Shown one piece after another: positions 28,779 to 35,924 of a DNA stretch of 64,000 bases; within the stretch, counting starts at the first letter, position 1; every line of letters begins with the position of its first letter. Source of the stretch: Gemmatimonas sp. GTDB lineage: Bacteria; Gemmatimonadota; Gemmatimonadetes; Gemmatimonadales; Gemmatimonadaceae. The notes below the pieces were generated by a model, which saw only the letters and a program-made list of their open reading frames with translations, ran no database searches and had not been told where the DNA came from. The position numbers were made by a program, and so were the translations under genes. The stretch lies in NCBI GenBank assembly GCA_011390885.1, contig JAABRO010000007.1, positions 30,042-94,041 on the forward strand, in the 5' to 3' direction.

Positions 28779-29465
28779 CTACTCCCGCGACTCCGAATGC
28801 ACGTACGCCGCGATCTGGAGGCGCGTGTGCAGCGCGAGCTTGTCCATGACGTTGCGCACATGGCTCTTCACGGTATGCGTCGCAATGTGGAGCCGCGAGG
28901 CAATCTCCTTGTTGCTCAGCCCCTCGGCGATGAGGTTCACCACCTCGCGCTCCCGCGGGGTCATGCGCACGTCGGCATGCGCCTCCCCGCGACCGCGCGC
29001 GATCGCGTCGCGCGCGATCTGGGAGAAGAGCGTGGTCGCCATGCTGCGCGGCAGCGCCTTCTCGCCCCGCGCCACCGCGCGGATGGTGTTCGCCAGCTCT
29101 TCGAGCGTGGCATCCTTCCGGATGAAGCCCGAGACCCCGGCGTGCACGAAGTCCACGAGATCTTCGGCGGCCGGGAGCAGGTCCATCACCACCACGCGCG
29201 CGCCGGGATGGTCGGCCATCGCACGGACGGCAATGCGCACGCTGTTCCCCTGCCGCAGGCCCATGTCGATGAGCACCACGTGCGGGCTGGGCATGTCGGC
29301 CGGCCACGAATCGCCGGACGACCGGCCGGCCACCACCGTGATGTCGTCGAGCGATTCGAGGAGCGCGGTCAGCCCCTGGCGCACGAGCCGGTTGTCCTCG
29401 ATCAGCGCCACGCGTACGGGCGCGGCGGCGTGGTCCGGCGTCGGACTGGTGGCGTCGGTCAGCAT
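28779..29465 (-). CDS. NarL/LuxR-type response regulator
   Basis: A 228-residue protein. N-terminal receiver (VRVALIEDNRLVRQGLTALLES, about residues 17-135) with the acceptor Asp in VLIDMGL near residue 72 and the conserved Lys in FIRKDAT. C-terminal LuxR-type helix-turn-helix (about 165-225): MTPREREVVNLIAEGLSNKEIASRLHIATHTVKSHVRNVMDKL. This is a two-component transcriptional regulator. No cognate kinase gene lies next to it, so it is an orphan whose partner could be any kinase in the genome. Downstream lies a minus-strand terminator, then the small membrane protein genes. Confidence 0.92.
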   Translation of the reverse strand: MLTDATSPTPDHAAAPVRVALIEDNRLVRQGLTALLESLDDITVVAGRSSGDSWPADMPSPHVVLIDMGLRQGNSVRIAVRAMADHPGARVVVMDLLPAAEDLVDFVHAGVSGFIRKDATLEELANTIRAVARGEKALPRSMATTLFSQIARDAIARGRGEAHADVRMTPREREVVNLIAEGLSNKEIASRLHIATHTVKSHVRNVMDKLALHTRLQIAAYVHSESRE

Positions 29466-29506
29466 GGCGGTGAACGTACCACCGGCCGACGCCCCGCGAA
29501 ACCGAC

Positions 29507-29686
29507 TCAGGGGCAGCCGTCGGCCTGTGGCATCGGGTCGGGGAACGCCTCAGGCACCGGGAACGCGACGGGCGCGCCCGTGGCGTCCGCGTCCTCCGGC
29601 AGGCGCGTCAGGGTGACGGCGGGCGTCGGGCGGAATCGAGCGCGGAAGGCGTCGTGGGACGGCGAGCTCTGGAACGATTCGAACAT
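29507..29686 (-). CDS. Possible 59-residue protein upstream of the response regulator
   Basis: An open frame of 59 codons (starting MFESFQSSPSHDAF, ending PMPQADGCP) ends 41 bp before the response-regulator start, in the same direction. It is Pro/Ala/Asp-rich without membrane segments or known motifs, and there is no convincing ribosome binding site. It may be a real small protein, a leader or chance. It is listed because the preceding minus-strand region is unusually structured. Confidence 0.3.
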   Translation of the reverse strand: MFESFQSSPSHDAFRARFRPTPAVTLTRLPEDADATGAPVAFPVPEAFPDPMPQADGCP

Positions 29687-29777
29687 GGCGTGGCACCTGC
29701 GGAGGGTGAAGGAAACGACCGCACGCGCCCGAGGGAGCCGTGCCCGTCCTGCCCGTGAGTGAGGCGCCGCAACGCAA

Positions 29778-29811
29778 ACGGCCCCTCGCGCACTCGTGCG
29801 GGAGGGGCCGT
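29778..29811 (-). terminator. Minus-strand terminator-like hairpin
   Basis: ACGGCCCCTC pairs with GAGGGGCCGT, and an inner CGCAC/GTGCG helix gives 15 pairs with one mismatch. In the minus-strand RNA it is followed by TTTGCGTT, so it reads as an intrinsic terminator or attenuator on that strand. Confidence 0.65.
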
Positions 29812-29829
29812 GTGGCTCGTCTCGGCGCG

Positions 29830-29919
29830 CTACAGCGGCCGGCCTCCCAAGCACGAAAGCCCCCGACCAATAACTCGGCCGAGGGCGCTGCTAAGAAGGA
29901 GGCTCGTGGAGCGGAACAT
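29830..29919 (-). CDS. Putative Leu-rich leader peptide
   Basis: A 29-codon frame on the minus strand beginning MFRSTSLLLSSALGRVIG and ending at TAG. It has three consecutive Leu codons (CTC CTT CTT) and GTT/ATT codons that are rare in this GC-rich DNA. It is followed by two hairpins. The region between them (29839-29848) could pair with the left arm of the second hairpin as an antiterminator. This resembles a branched-chain amino-acid attenuator, but no biosynthetic gene lies downstream and no ribosome binding site is clear, so it remains speculative. Confidence 0.2.
   Translation of the reverse strand: MFRSTSLLLSSALGRVIGRGLSCLGGRPL
29859..29886 (-). terminator. Minus-strand terminator or attenuator hairpin
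   Basis: In the minus-strand RNA GCCCTCGGCC pairs with GGTCGGGGGC over 10 bp (two G-U pairs) around the AU-containing loop GAGTTATT, followed by TTTCG. It is one of three stacked hairpins between the alcohol dehydrogenase gene and the response-regulator region. Confidence 0.5.
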
Positions 29920-29984
29920 GACAGACAGTGTGTGGGTGTCGGGTCGTGTCGTCAAGGACGACGCGCGCCGCCGTGCGTCACGAG

Positions 29985-30011
29985 CGCCCGCCGCGACCTC
30001 AGCGGCGGGCG
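29985..30011 (-). terminator. Terminator of the alcohol dehydrogenase gene
   Basis: A perfect 10-bp stem, CGCCCGCCGC/GCGGCGGGCG, with a 7-nt loop, located 18 bp after the dehydrogenase stop on the minus strand. Confidence 0.6.
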
Positions 30012-30028
30012 GTCGGACACCAACGCCG

Positions 30029-31081
30029 CTACGCCCCGATCGTCGCGATGTCGATCACGAAGCGATACTTCACGTCGCTCTTGAGCATGCGCTCGTAGGC
30101 CGTGTTGATGTCTTTCGCCGCGATGAGCTCGATGTCGGACACGATGCCGTGCTCGGCACAGAAGTCGAGCATCTCCTGCGTCTCCGGCAGCCCGCCGATG
30201 AGCGAGCCGGCCAGTCGCTTGCGCGAGAACACGAACACCATGGCCGGCGGCACGTCGTGCGGCACCACGTTGCCGCCGAGCAGCACGAGCGTGCCGTCGC
30301 GGCGCAGCGTGTTCATGAGCGGCCCGAGGTCATGCGGCGCGCTCACGGTGTCGAGGATGAGGTCGAGCGTGTTCGCGACGCGCGCCATCTCCGCCTCGTC
30401 CTTCGACAGCACCACGTCGGTCGCGCCGAGCCGGCGCGCGTCCTCGGCCTTGTCCGGCGAGGTCGTGAAGAGCACGACTTCGGCGCCCATGGCGCGCGCC
30501 AGCTTCACGGCCATGTGACCGAGCCCGCCGAGTCCCACCACGCCCACACGCTTGCCGGGGCCCGCCTTCCACTCGCGCAGTGGCGAGTACGTCGTGATGC
30601 CGGCGCACAGCAGCGGCGCCGCCGCTGCCGGGTCGAGCCCGTCGGGAATGCGCACCACGAAGCGCTCGTCCACCACGATCGCGTCGGAGTAGCCGCCCTG
30701 CGTGGGCCGGCCCGTTTCCTTCTCCACGCCACCGTACGTGCCGGTGAACCCGCCCTCGCAATACTGCTCGAGTCCGTCGTTGCACGAGGCGCACGTGCGG
30801 CAGCTGTCCACGAGGCAGCCCACGCCCACCATGTCGCCAACCTTGTACTTGCCGACGGCCGCCCCCCTGGCCACCACCTCGCCGATGATCTCGTGCCCCG
30901 GCACCTGCGGGTAGGCAATGTCGCCCCACTCGCCGCGCACCGTATGCAGGTCGGAGTGACAGACGCCGCAGTAACGAATGCGGATCTGCACATCGTGCGG
31001 GCCCGGCGCGCGGCGCTCGAACGTCCAGGGGGCGAGAGGATCGGTGGCGCTGTGCGCGGCGTAGGCCTTGGTCGGGATCAT
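30029..31081 (-). CDS. Zinc-dependent NAD(P) alcohol dehydrogenase (YahK/CAD type)
   Basis: A 350-residue protein. The ATG at 31081 is preceded by GGAG at a proper distance. Catalytic-zinc region YCGVCHSDLHTVRGEWG and GHEIIGEVV, structural-zinc cysteines in CLVDSCRTCASCNDGLEQYC, and the nucleotide-binding GLGGLGHMAVKLARAMGAEV are all present. The layout is that of cinnamyl-alcohol dehydrogenase-like enzymes such as E. coli YahK, which reduce a broad range of aldehydes with NADPH. Cofactor preference is not proven here. It lies 67 bp downstream of the DUF1579-like gene, so it could be the last gene of that operon or have its own promoter. Confidence 0.92.
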   Translation of the reverse strand: MIPTKAYAAHSATDPLAPWTFERRAPGPHDVQIRIRYCGVCHSDLHTVRGEWGDIAYPQVPGHEIIGEVVARGAAVGKYKVGDMVGVGCLVDSCRTCASCNDGLEQYCEGGFTGTYGGVEKETGRPTQGGYSDAIVVDERFVVRIPDGLDPAAAAPLLCAGITTYSPLREWKAGPGKRVGVVGLGGLGHMAVKLARAMGAEVVLFTTSPDKAEDARRLGATDVVLSKDEAEMARVANTLDLILDTVSAPHDLGPLMNTLRRDGTLVLLGGNVVPHDVPPAMVFVFSRKRLAGSLIGGLPETQEMLDFCAEHGIVSDIELIAAKDINTAYERMLKSDVKYRFVIDIATIGA

Positions 31082-31148
31082 GCGGTCTCCGGTGGGGGGC
31101 ACGCGCGCACGCCGACGGAGGCCGGCCGCGCGCGTGACGCTTCGTAAA

Positions 31149-31619
31149 CTACCGCGCCCGCGAGTATCGCGCTTCGATCGCGAGCGCCTCCTGCCCGTCC
31201 GGCAGGATGTTGTAGTGCCGCACGAGCAGTGCATCGTCGGACTCCACGTGCAGTTCCACGTGCAGTTCCACGCGCCAGCCCCAATCGGGGCCCGGGGGCG
31301 CCGCGTAGCTGCCCGTGGCCGTGAGCACGGTGTCGGTGCGCGTGCCCTGGCCGAGCGACATGAACTTGCGCTCGGTGTGAAAGTCGTCGAGCCAGATGAT
31401 GTCCGGCGGGCTGTCGGCGGCGTCGCGCACGAGCATCACGCCCTCGTGCGGCGTCCCGTCGTGCGACCAGGTGTAGCGCAGCAGCGTGACGAAGTCGCCC
31501 ACGGCCGGCTCGACGACGAGCGTGGTCGCGCTCTCGTGCGCCGGATCGCCCGGCATGAACCAGAGGTGATTCGTGGCCTGCCAGGTGCCCGTCATCGGGC
31601 GCAGCATCGTGCCCGGCAT
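31149..31619 (-). CDS. DUF1579-like protein
   Basis: A 156-residue protein. Its ATG at 31619 overlaps the stop of the preceding serine-hydrolase gene (TGATG), indicating translational coupling. The sequence starts MPGTMLRPMTGTWQATNHLWFMPGDPAHESATT and has beta strands throughout, like the lipocalin-like DUF1579/heme-binding barrel families, without a signal peptide. A 12-bp tandem duplication in the gene creates VELHVELHVE near the C-terminus. Function unknown; being coupled to a secreted beta-lactamase-like hydrolase is the only clue. Confidence 0.6.
   Translation of the reverse strand: MPGTMLRPMTGTWQATNHLWFMPGDPAHESATTLVVEPAVGDFVTLLRYTWSHDGTPHEGVMLVRDAADSPPDIIWLDDFHTERKFMSLGQGTRTDTVLTATGSYAAPPGPDWGWRVELHVELHVESDDALLVRHYNILPDGQEALAIEARYSRAR
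31243..31266. repeat. 12-bp tandem duplication inside the DUF1579-like gene
   Basis: TCCACGTGCAGT occurs twice in a row (31243-31254, 31255-31266), with a partial third copy. It keeps the frame and duplicates four residues. Confidence 0.8.
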
Positions 31620-33082
31620 CAGCGGACTCTCGTGAACACGACATCCCACGCGCGGTCGGACGCCACGTGCAGCGCCGTCGCGCGCCCCGTCGCGTCCCGG
31701 TCGAACCACACCAGCTGGCCACTCGCCTGGAAGTGACTGCCCGTGGTGGGCACGAGCACCAGGCGCGTGGACGGCGCCTGTCGCAGCACGAGCGAGCCGT
31801 TCTCTACCGCTACCGTAAAGGGCTCGCCCTGCACCTCGTCGCTCGCATACGTGCCGGCAAGCAGCGCGTGCTCGGTGGGGGGAATCGGCGGTCGTGCTGC
31901 AGCGGTGGCCACGGGTCGCGAAAACGGCGCGGTCCGGCTGGCGCGTCGCGCACGTGGCCCGATCACGCTGTCGGCGAGCTGCTCGGCGAGCTGCGTGGCG
32001 TTGAACCCCGCGCCGTTGCACAGCACCGCCACGCCGCCGCGGCGGTCGGGAAACGCCAGCAGGTGCGCGCGATAGCCGCCCGTGCTGCCGCTGTGCGACA
32101 GTTCGCGCGTGCCGCGATGCGCGAGTACGTTCACGCCGAGTGCGTAGTCGATCGTGTCGCCACCGGTGAGCACCATGCGACGCGTCAGCGAGTCGCCGAA
32201 CGGCGCCCCCAGGGCGCGCGTGTTGAGTGCCTCCGTCCAGCGCAGCAGGTCCGCCGCGGTGGTGAGCAGCCCGCCGTTCCCGTACGCGCTCTCGTCCGGC
32301 ATGTTGAGCCGCGGCGCAGTGCCGGCACCGTAGGCCAGCGCGCGTCCCGGGACCACCCGGCGATGGTCGTCGCGCCACGACGTGCTCGTCATGCCGAGCG
32401 GCGTGAAGAGCCGGTCGCGCGTGAAGGCGGCCAGCGACTGCCCGCTCACGCGCTCCACCAGGATGGCCAGCAGGTTGTAGCCGGTGTTCGTGTAGGAGTA
32501 CGTGGCGCCGGGCGTGTAGTTGAGCGCACGCTGACGCGCGGCCACCTGCAGCACGTGCGCGTTGGTGTGCGCCCGCGCACCGCGCGGCCACCCTTCGAGC
32601 TGCACCACGGCGCCCCAGTCGCGCAGCCCGCTCGTGTGCGTGAGCAGGTGACGCACGGTCACCGGCGCGTCGTACACGGGCAGCTCCGGAAACCACCGAC
32701 GCACGTCGGCGTCGAGATCGAGCTTGCCCTCGAGCGCGAGCAGCAGCACCGCTGCGGCCGTGAACTGCTTCGACACCGACCCCGCCTCGATGATCGACGC
32801 CGGCGTGAGTGCCACGCTGCGCTCGAGGTCGGCCAGGCCGGCGCTCCGCGTGAGGCGCGCGTCGCCGAGCGACAGCCCGACCGAGCAGCCGGCCCCGCCC
32901 GCCGTCACCGTGCGCGCGAGTGCGCGGTCCACGAGCGACACGAGCGCGGTCGCGTCCTGCGCCGCGAGCGGCGACGGCGCGAACGACCACGAGGTGACCC
33001 ACAGCAGCGCGCCGCACAGCAGCGGCGAGACACGACCGCGCCGCGCCGGCCAAGCGCGCCGCCTGATCGCGCGCGCGCTCAT
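31619..33082 (-). CDS. Secreted serine hydrolase (class C beta-lactamase/DD-peptidase fold)
   Basis: A 487-residue protein. Signal peptide: an Arg-rich n-region, then VSPLLCGALLWVTSWSFAPSPLAAQ. Active-site motifs of the serine beta-lactamase-like family: SVSK (SxxK, about residue 97), YTN (YxN) in TYSYTNTGYNLLAILVERV, and HSGSTGG as the KTG-like element. A C-terminal beta domain of about 110 residues (TYASDEVQGEPFTVAVENGSLVL) resembles DUF3471-like extensions. Substrates could be D-amino-acid peptides or esters; true beta-lactamase activity is not implied. It overlaps the upstream M24 gene by ATGA and the downstream DUF1579-like gene by TGATG. Confidence 0.9.
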   Translation of the reverse strand: MSARAIRRRAWPARRGRVSPLLCGALLWVTSWSFAPSPLAAQDATALVSLVDRALARTVTAGGAGCSVGLSLGDARLTRSAGLADLERSVALTPASIIEAGSVSKQFTAAAVLLLALEGKLDLDADVRRWFPELPVYDAPVTVRHLLTHTSGLRDWGAVVQLEGWPRGARAHTNAHVLQVAARQRALNYTPGATYSYTNTGYNLLAILVERVSGQSLAAFTRDRLFTPLGMTSTSWRDDHRRVVPGRALAYGAGTAPRLNMPDESAYGNGGLLTTAADLLRWTEALNTRALGAPFGDSLTRRMVLTGGDTIDYALGVNVLAHRGTRELSHSGSTGGYRAHLLAFPDRRGGVAVLCNGAGFNATQLAEQLADSVIGPRARRASRTAPFSRPVATAAARPPIPPTEHALLAGTYASDEVQGEPFTVAVENGSLVLRQAPSTRLVLVPTTGSHFQASGQLVWFDRDATGRATALHVASDRAWDVVFTRVR

Positions 33083-34557
33083 GGCTGGAACCTCGCGCGC
33101 TGCGCCATCAGCGCCTCGATCTCCGCGATCTCGCGCGGCGCGAGACGACTGATCCGCTCGAGCCCCTGCTTCGTGATGATGTAGCTGTCCTCGATGCGTA
33201 CACCCACGTGCTGGTACTGGCGCACCTTGTCCTTCACCGCCGCGATGAAGCGCCGATTGCGCGGCGTGTCGGGCAGGGCGTCGAGCGAGCGCGTGCTGAT
33301 GTAGATGCCGGGCTCGATCGTGAAGGCATCGCCCTCCTGGAACGTGCCGTTGCCGTACGTGCCCTGCAGCGGGTCGTGCACCGCGAGCCCGATGCCATGC
33401 GTGATGCCGTGGATCATCCAGAGGTTGGACTGTCGGCACGACGCGGGGTTGGCCTCGCAGTTCGCCCGCCAGGGCGGATCGTACATCGCGTCTTCGCTCT
33501 CGATCAGTCCGAGCGCGGCGAGCCCCTTCACCCGCACCACTTCCGACGAATCGGTCGCGGCGCGCACGTTCATGCCGGGCTGCGAGTTGCGCTCGGCGGC
33601 CTTCTGCGCGTCCAGCACCAACTGGTAGATGGTGCGCTGCTCGGGCGAGTACGTGCCGTTCACGGGAATCGTACGCGTCACGTCGGCGGCGTAGCCGCGA
33701 TATTCCGCGCCTGCGTCCATGAGCACCACGTCGCCCGGGCGCACCGGGTCGCTGTCGCGCATGTAGTGCAGCGTGCCCGCGTTCGCGCCTGCGCCAACGA
33801 TCGAGCCATACGCCGGCCGCTCGGCACCGCGACGCGTGAACTCGAACTCGAGCGCCGCCTTGAGCTCGTACTCGTGCTGCGGGTTGGCGGTGAGCATCGC
33901 GGCGCGGTGTCCCTCGCTCGTGATCTCGATGGCGCGGCGCAGCATCGCGAGCTCGGCCTCGCTCTTCTTCGCGCGGATCGCCAGCACGAGCGGCATCGCG
34001 TTGCGGATCGGGAGCGACGGGTGCGTGCGCGCGAGCGTCTTCACCGTTTCCTGGCCGCGCGTGAGCGTATCCAGCCGCGCGAAATCGGTGGTCTCGACAT
34101 CGGGAACGTGATAGAACGGCAGACCGCTGCCAGCGAGCGAGTCGAGCACACCGGCGAGCGCCGCGAACGACCGGGCGCGCAGGCCGAAACGCGCCTCGCT
34201 GCCCGCCGAGTCGGTGCGTGTGCCGTAGTAGAACGCCGTGCGCGGGTCGACCGGCGAGAGGAAGAGCGTGCCCTCCCCCTTGCCGCCGCGCACCACCATC
34301 ACGAATGCCGCGTCGGGCTCATCGACGTTGGTGAGGTACCGGAACGCCGGCAGCTGGAAGAACATGCTGAAGTCGTGCACCAGCGTACGCGCGCCGTACG
34401 CGAGCACGACGCCGCTGTCCACGCGCTGCGCGAGCGCCGCGCGGCGCGCCGCGAACTCGCCGAGCGGGATCGGATCCGGGTCGGGCTGGGCAAACGCGGG
34501 GCGGCCGCTGAGCGCGGCGGCGAGCAGCAGGGCGGTGGCGAAACGTCGCGGGACCAT
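33079..34557 (-). CDS. Secreted aminopeptidase P (M24)
   Basis: A 492-residue protein from the ATG at 34557; signal peptide FATALLLAAALSGRPAFAQ. N-terminal creatinase-like domain, then the pita-bread fold with metal ligands in LMDAGAEYRGYAADVTRTIPV (two Asp), HGITHGIGLAVHD (His), TIEPGIYI (Glu) and GVRIEDSYIIT (Glu). It should cleave the first residue from X-Pro peptides using Mn or Zn. The short 34-residue insert containing CEANPASC has two cysteines that could form a disulphide in the periplasm. It is the first gene of a tightly overlapping operon with the serine hydrolase and the DUF1579-like protein. Confidence 0.93.
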   Translation of the reverse strand: MVPRRFATALLLAAALSGRPAFAQPDPDPIPLGEFAARRAALAQRVDSGVVLAYGARTLVHDFSMFFQLPAFRYLTNVDEPDAAFVMVVRGGKGEGTLFLSPVDPRTAFYYGTRTDSAGSEARFGLRARSFAALAGVLDSLAGSGLPFYHVPDVETTDFARLDTLTRGQETVKTLARTHPSLPIRNAMPLVLAIRAKKSEAELAMLRRAIEITSEGHRAAMLTANPQHEYELKAALEFEFTRRGAERPAYGSIVGAGANAGTLHYMRDSDPVRPGDVVLMDAGAEYRGYAADVTRTIPVNGTYSPEQRTIYQLVLDAQKAAERNSQPGMNVRAATDSSEVVRVKGLAALGLIESEDAMYDPPWRANCEANPASCRQSNLWMIHGITHGIGLAVHDPLQGTYGNGTFQEGDAFTIEPGIYISTRSLDALPDTPRNRRFIAAVKDKVRQYQHVGVRIEDSYIITKQGLERISRLAPREIAEIEALMAQRARFQP

Positions 34558-34662
34558 GGCGGGCGGGAGGAGGTCGACGGCACGCGCACAGCGGGCGCAT
34601 ACCATCCCGGAAGCTGGTCCCGCACCGGGCCGGCGGCAACCGCGCGGCCCGCGACGCCTGCC

Positions 34663-35139
34663 TCAGCGCGCCTTCGCGTAGGTGCCCACCAGTTCGGCGT
34701 GCGCGAGCACATGCCCCTCCATGGCGCGTTCCAGCTCGGCCTTCGTGGGCGTACCGAGGTCGGGGAGCACCACGTCGAGCGCGTACAGCTTGTGGAAGTA
34801 GCGATGGCGCCCGATCGGCGGGCAGGGGCCGCCGTAGCCGGTGCGTCCCCAGTCGTTGCGCCCCTCGCGCGTGCCGGTCGGCAGGTCGGCGGGGGCGATC
34901 CCCTCGCGCAGCCCCTCGCACGCGGGGGGCAGGTTGTACAGCACCCAGTGCACGTACGTCATTTTCGGATGCGCCGGGTCCGGCGCGTCCGGGTCGTCCA
35001 CGATCAGCACGAGGCTCTGCGCACCCGCCGGCACCCCCTGCCAGGCGAGCGCCGGCGAGCGATCCGCTCCCTCGCAGGTGTGCACCGCCGGGATGGGCCC
35101 ATGGGGCGCGAAAGCGGGCGAAGAGATGACAAGAGGCAT
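34663..35139 (-). CDS. YbhB/YbcL family PEBP-like protein
   Basis: A 158-residue protein. The ATG at 35139 has GGAG six bases upstream. It carries the phosphatidylethanolamine-binding protein motifs LVLIVDDPDAPD and VHWVLYNLP, then GYGGPCPPIGRHRYFHKLYALD, which forms the anion-binding pocket. Bacterial members resemble Raf kinase inhibitor protein, but their role is not known. No signal peptide. It is divergent from the exported protein at 35196 with only 56 bp between start codons. Confidence 0.93.
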   Translation of the reverse strand: MPLVISSPAFAPHGPIPAVHTCEGADRSPALAWQGVPAGAQSLVLIVDDPDAPDPAHPKMTYVHWVLYNLPPACEGLREGIAPADLPTGTREGRNDWGRTGYGGPCPPIGRHRYFHKLYALDVVLPDLGTPTKAELERAMEGHVLAHAELVGTYAKAR

Positions 35140-35195
35140 CGCAGGCTCCACATTCAGGGTTTGGCACCTTCACCATTCCGACTGGAGAGAGACGC

Positions 35196-35903
35196 ATGCG
35201 TACGGCGCAACGTTCGATGCTGGCGATCGCCGCGGTCCTGCTGGTTCCCGGCCTGCTGCTCGCGCAGGCCAACAACGAGGATTCGCGCAAGGTCTCCGGC
35301 GGCGGGATCATGATTCCCGGCTGGATGGGCAAGATCGACGCGAAGGAGGTCACGGCCGGCCTCACGCTCAATGACGCGAAGCTGTCCATGGAAGGCGGCA
35401 AGATGGTGGTGACGACCGGCCCGGCGGTCACCTACTGGAACCCGGCCAACCGCGCCACGGGCGACTACACGGTCAAGGCCACGTTCCACGAGCCGCAGTA
35501 CATGAACGTGAACAACCATCCGCATCCGTACGGCCTCGTCATCGGCGGCAACGACCTCGGCACCGCCAACGAGAGCTACCTGTACTGCGCGGCCTACGGC
35601 AACGGCAACTTCATCGTGCGCGGCTTCGGGCCGGCGCCCTTCCAGATGAACGGCCCGCGCGGCGAGGCCAACCCGGCCGTGAACAAGGCGGCGGGCAAGC
35701 TGCAGCCGGTCACGCAGGAGATCGCCATGACGGTCAAGGGCAACACGGTCACCTGCGCGATCAACGGCACGGTGGTCGGCACCTACGCCAAGGCCGACCT
35801 GGTCACCGCCGGCAAGCTCAAGAGCACCGACGGCGTGTATGGCGTGCGCTTCGGCCACAACACCGACGCCACCGTCGCCGGCCTCACGCTGTCGAAGCCG
35901 TAA
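35196..35903 (+). CDS. Exported beta-sandwich protein of unknown function
   Basis: A 235-residue protein with GGAGAG about 8 bp before the start. Signal peptide residues 1-23 (SMLAIAAVLLVPGLLLAQ). The mature part is beta-rich and looks like a concanavalin-like jelly roll related in style to DUF1080/3-keto-disaccharide hydrolase domains: TVKATFHEPQYMN, HPYGLVIGGNDLG, YCAAYGNGNFIVRGFG and the repeated EIAMTVKGNTVTCAINGTVVGTYAKADL. No catalytic residues can be named. It could bind a carbohydrate or lipid in the periplasm. Confidence 0.7.
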   Translation: MRTAQRSMLAIAAVLLVPGLLLAQANNEDSRKVSGGGIMIPGWMGKIDAKEVTAGLTLNDAKLSMEGGKMVVTTGPAVTYWNPANRATGDYTVKATFHEPQYMNVNNHPHPYGLVIGGNDLGTANESYLYCAAYGNGNFIVRGFGPAPFQMNGPRGEANPAVNKAAGKLQPVTQEIAMTVKGNTVTCAINGTVVGTYAKADLVTAGKLKSTDGVYGVRFGHNTDATVAGLTLSKP

Positions 35904-35924
35904 CCCGGCCCGCGCCGGCCGGCC

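Larger units (their letters stand above)
29687..30028. other. 342-bp structured intergenic region
   Basis: No protein of normal size is supported here. The stretch holds three strong hairpins (29778-29811, 29859-29886, 29985-30011), all best read as minus-strand structures, and the short Leu-rich minus-strand frame at 29830-29919. A plus-strand AAGAAGGAGG at about 29894 looks like a ribosome binding site but is the complement of the Leu codons and leads to no gene. Confidence 0.6.

Noticed and set aside
29891..29920. Plus-strand AAGAAGGAGG as a ribosome binding site for a gene starting at 29918
   Set aside because: The frame that follows is antisense to the alcohol dehydrogenase, and the distance from GGAGG to the ATG is too long. 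The bases are the complement of Leu codons on the minus strand.
35196..35903. Annotation of the exported protein as a DUF1080 glycosidase
   Set aside because: Only the general jelly-roll style matches; no catalytic residues or family signature could be identified, so it is left as unknown.
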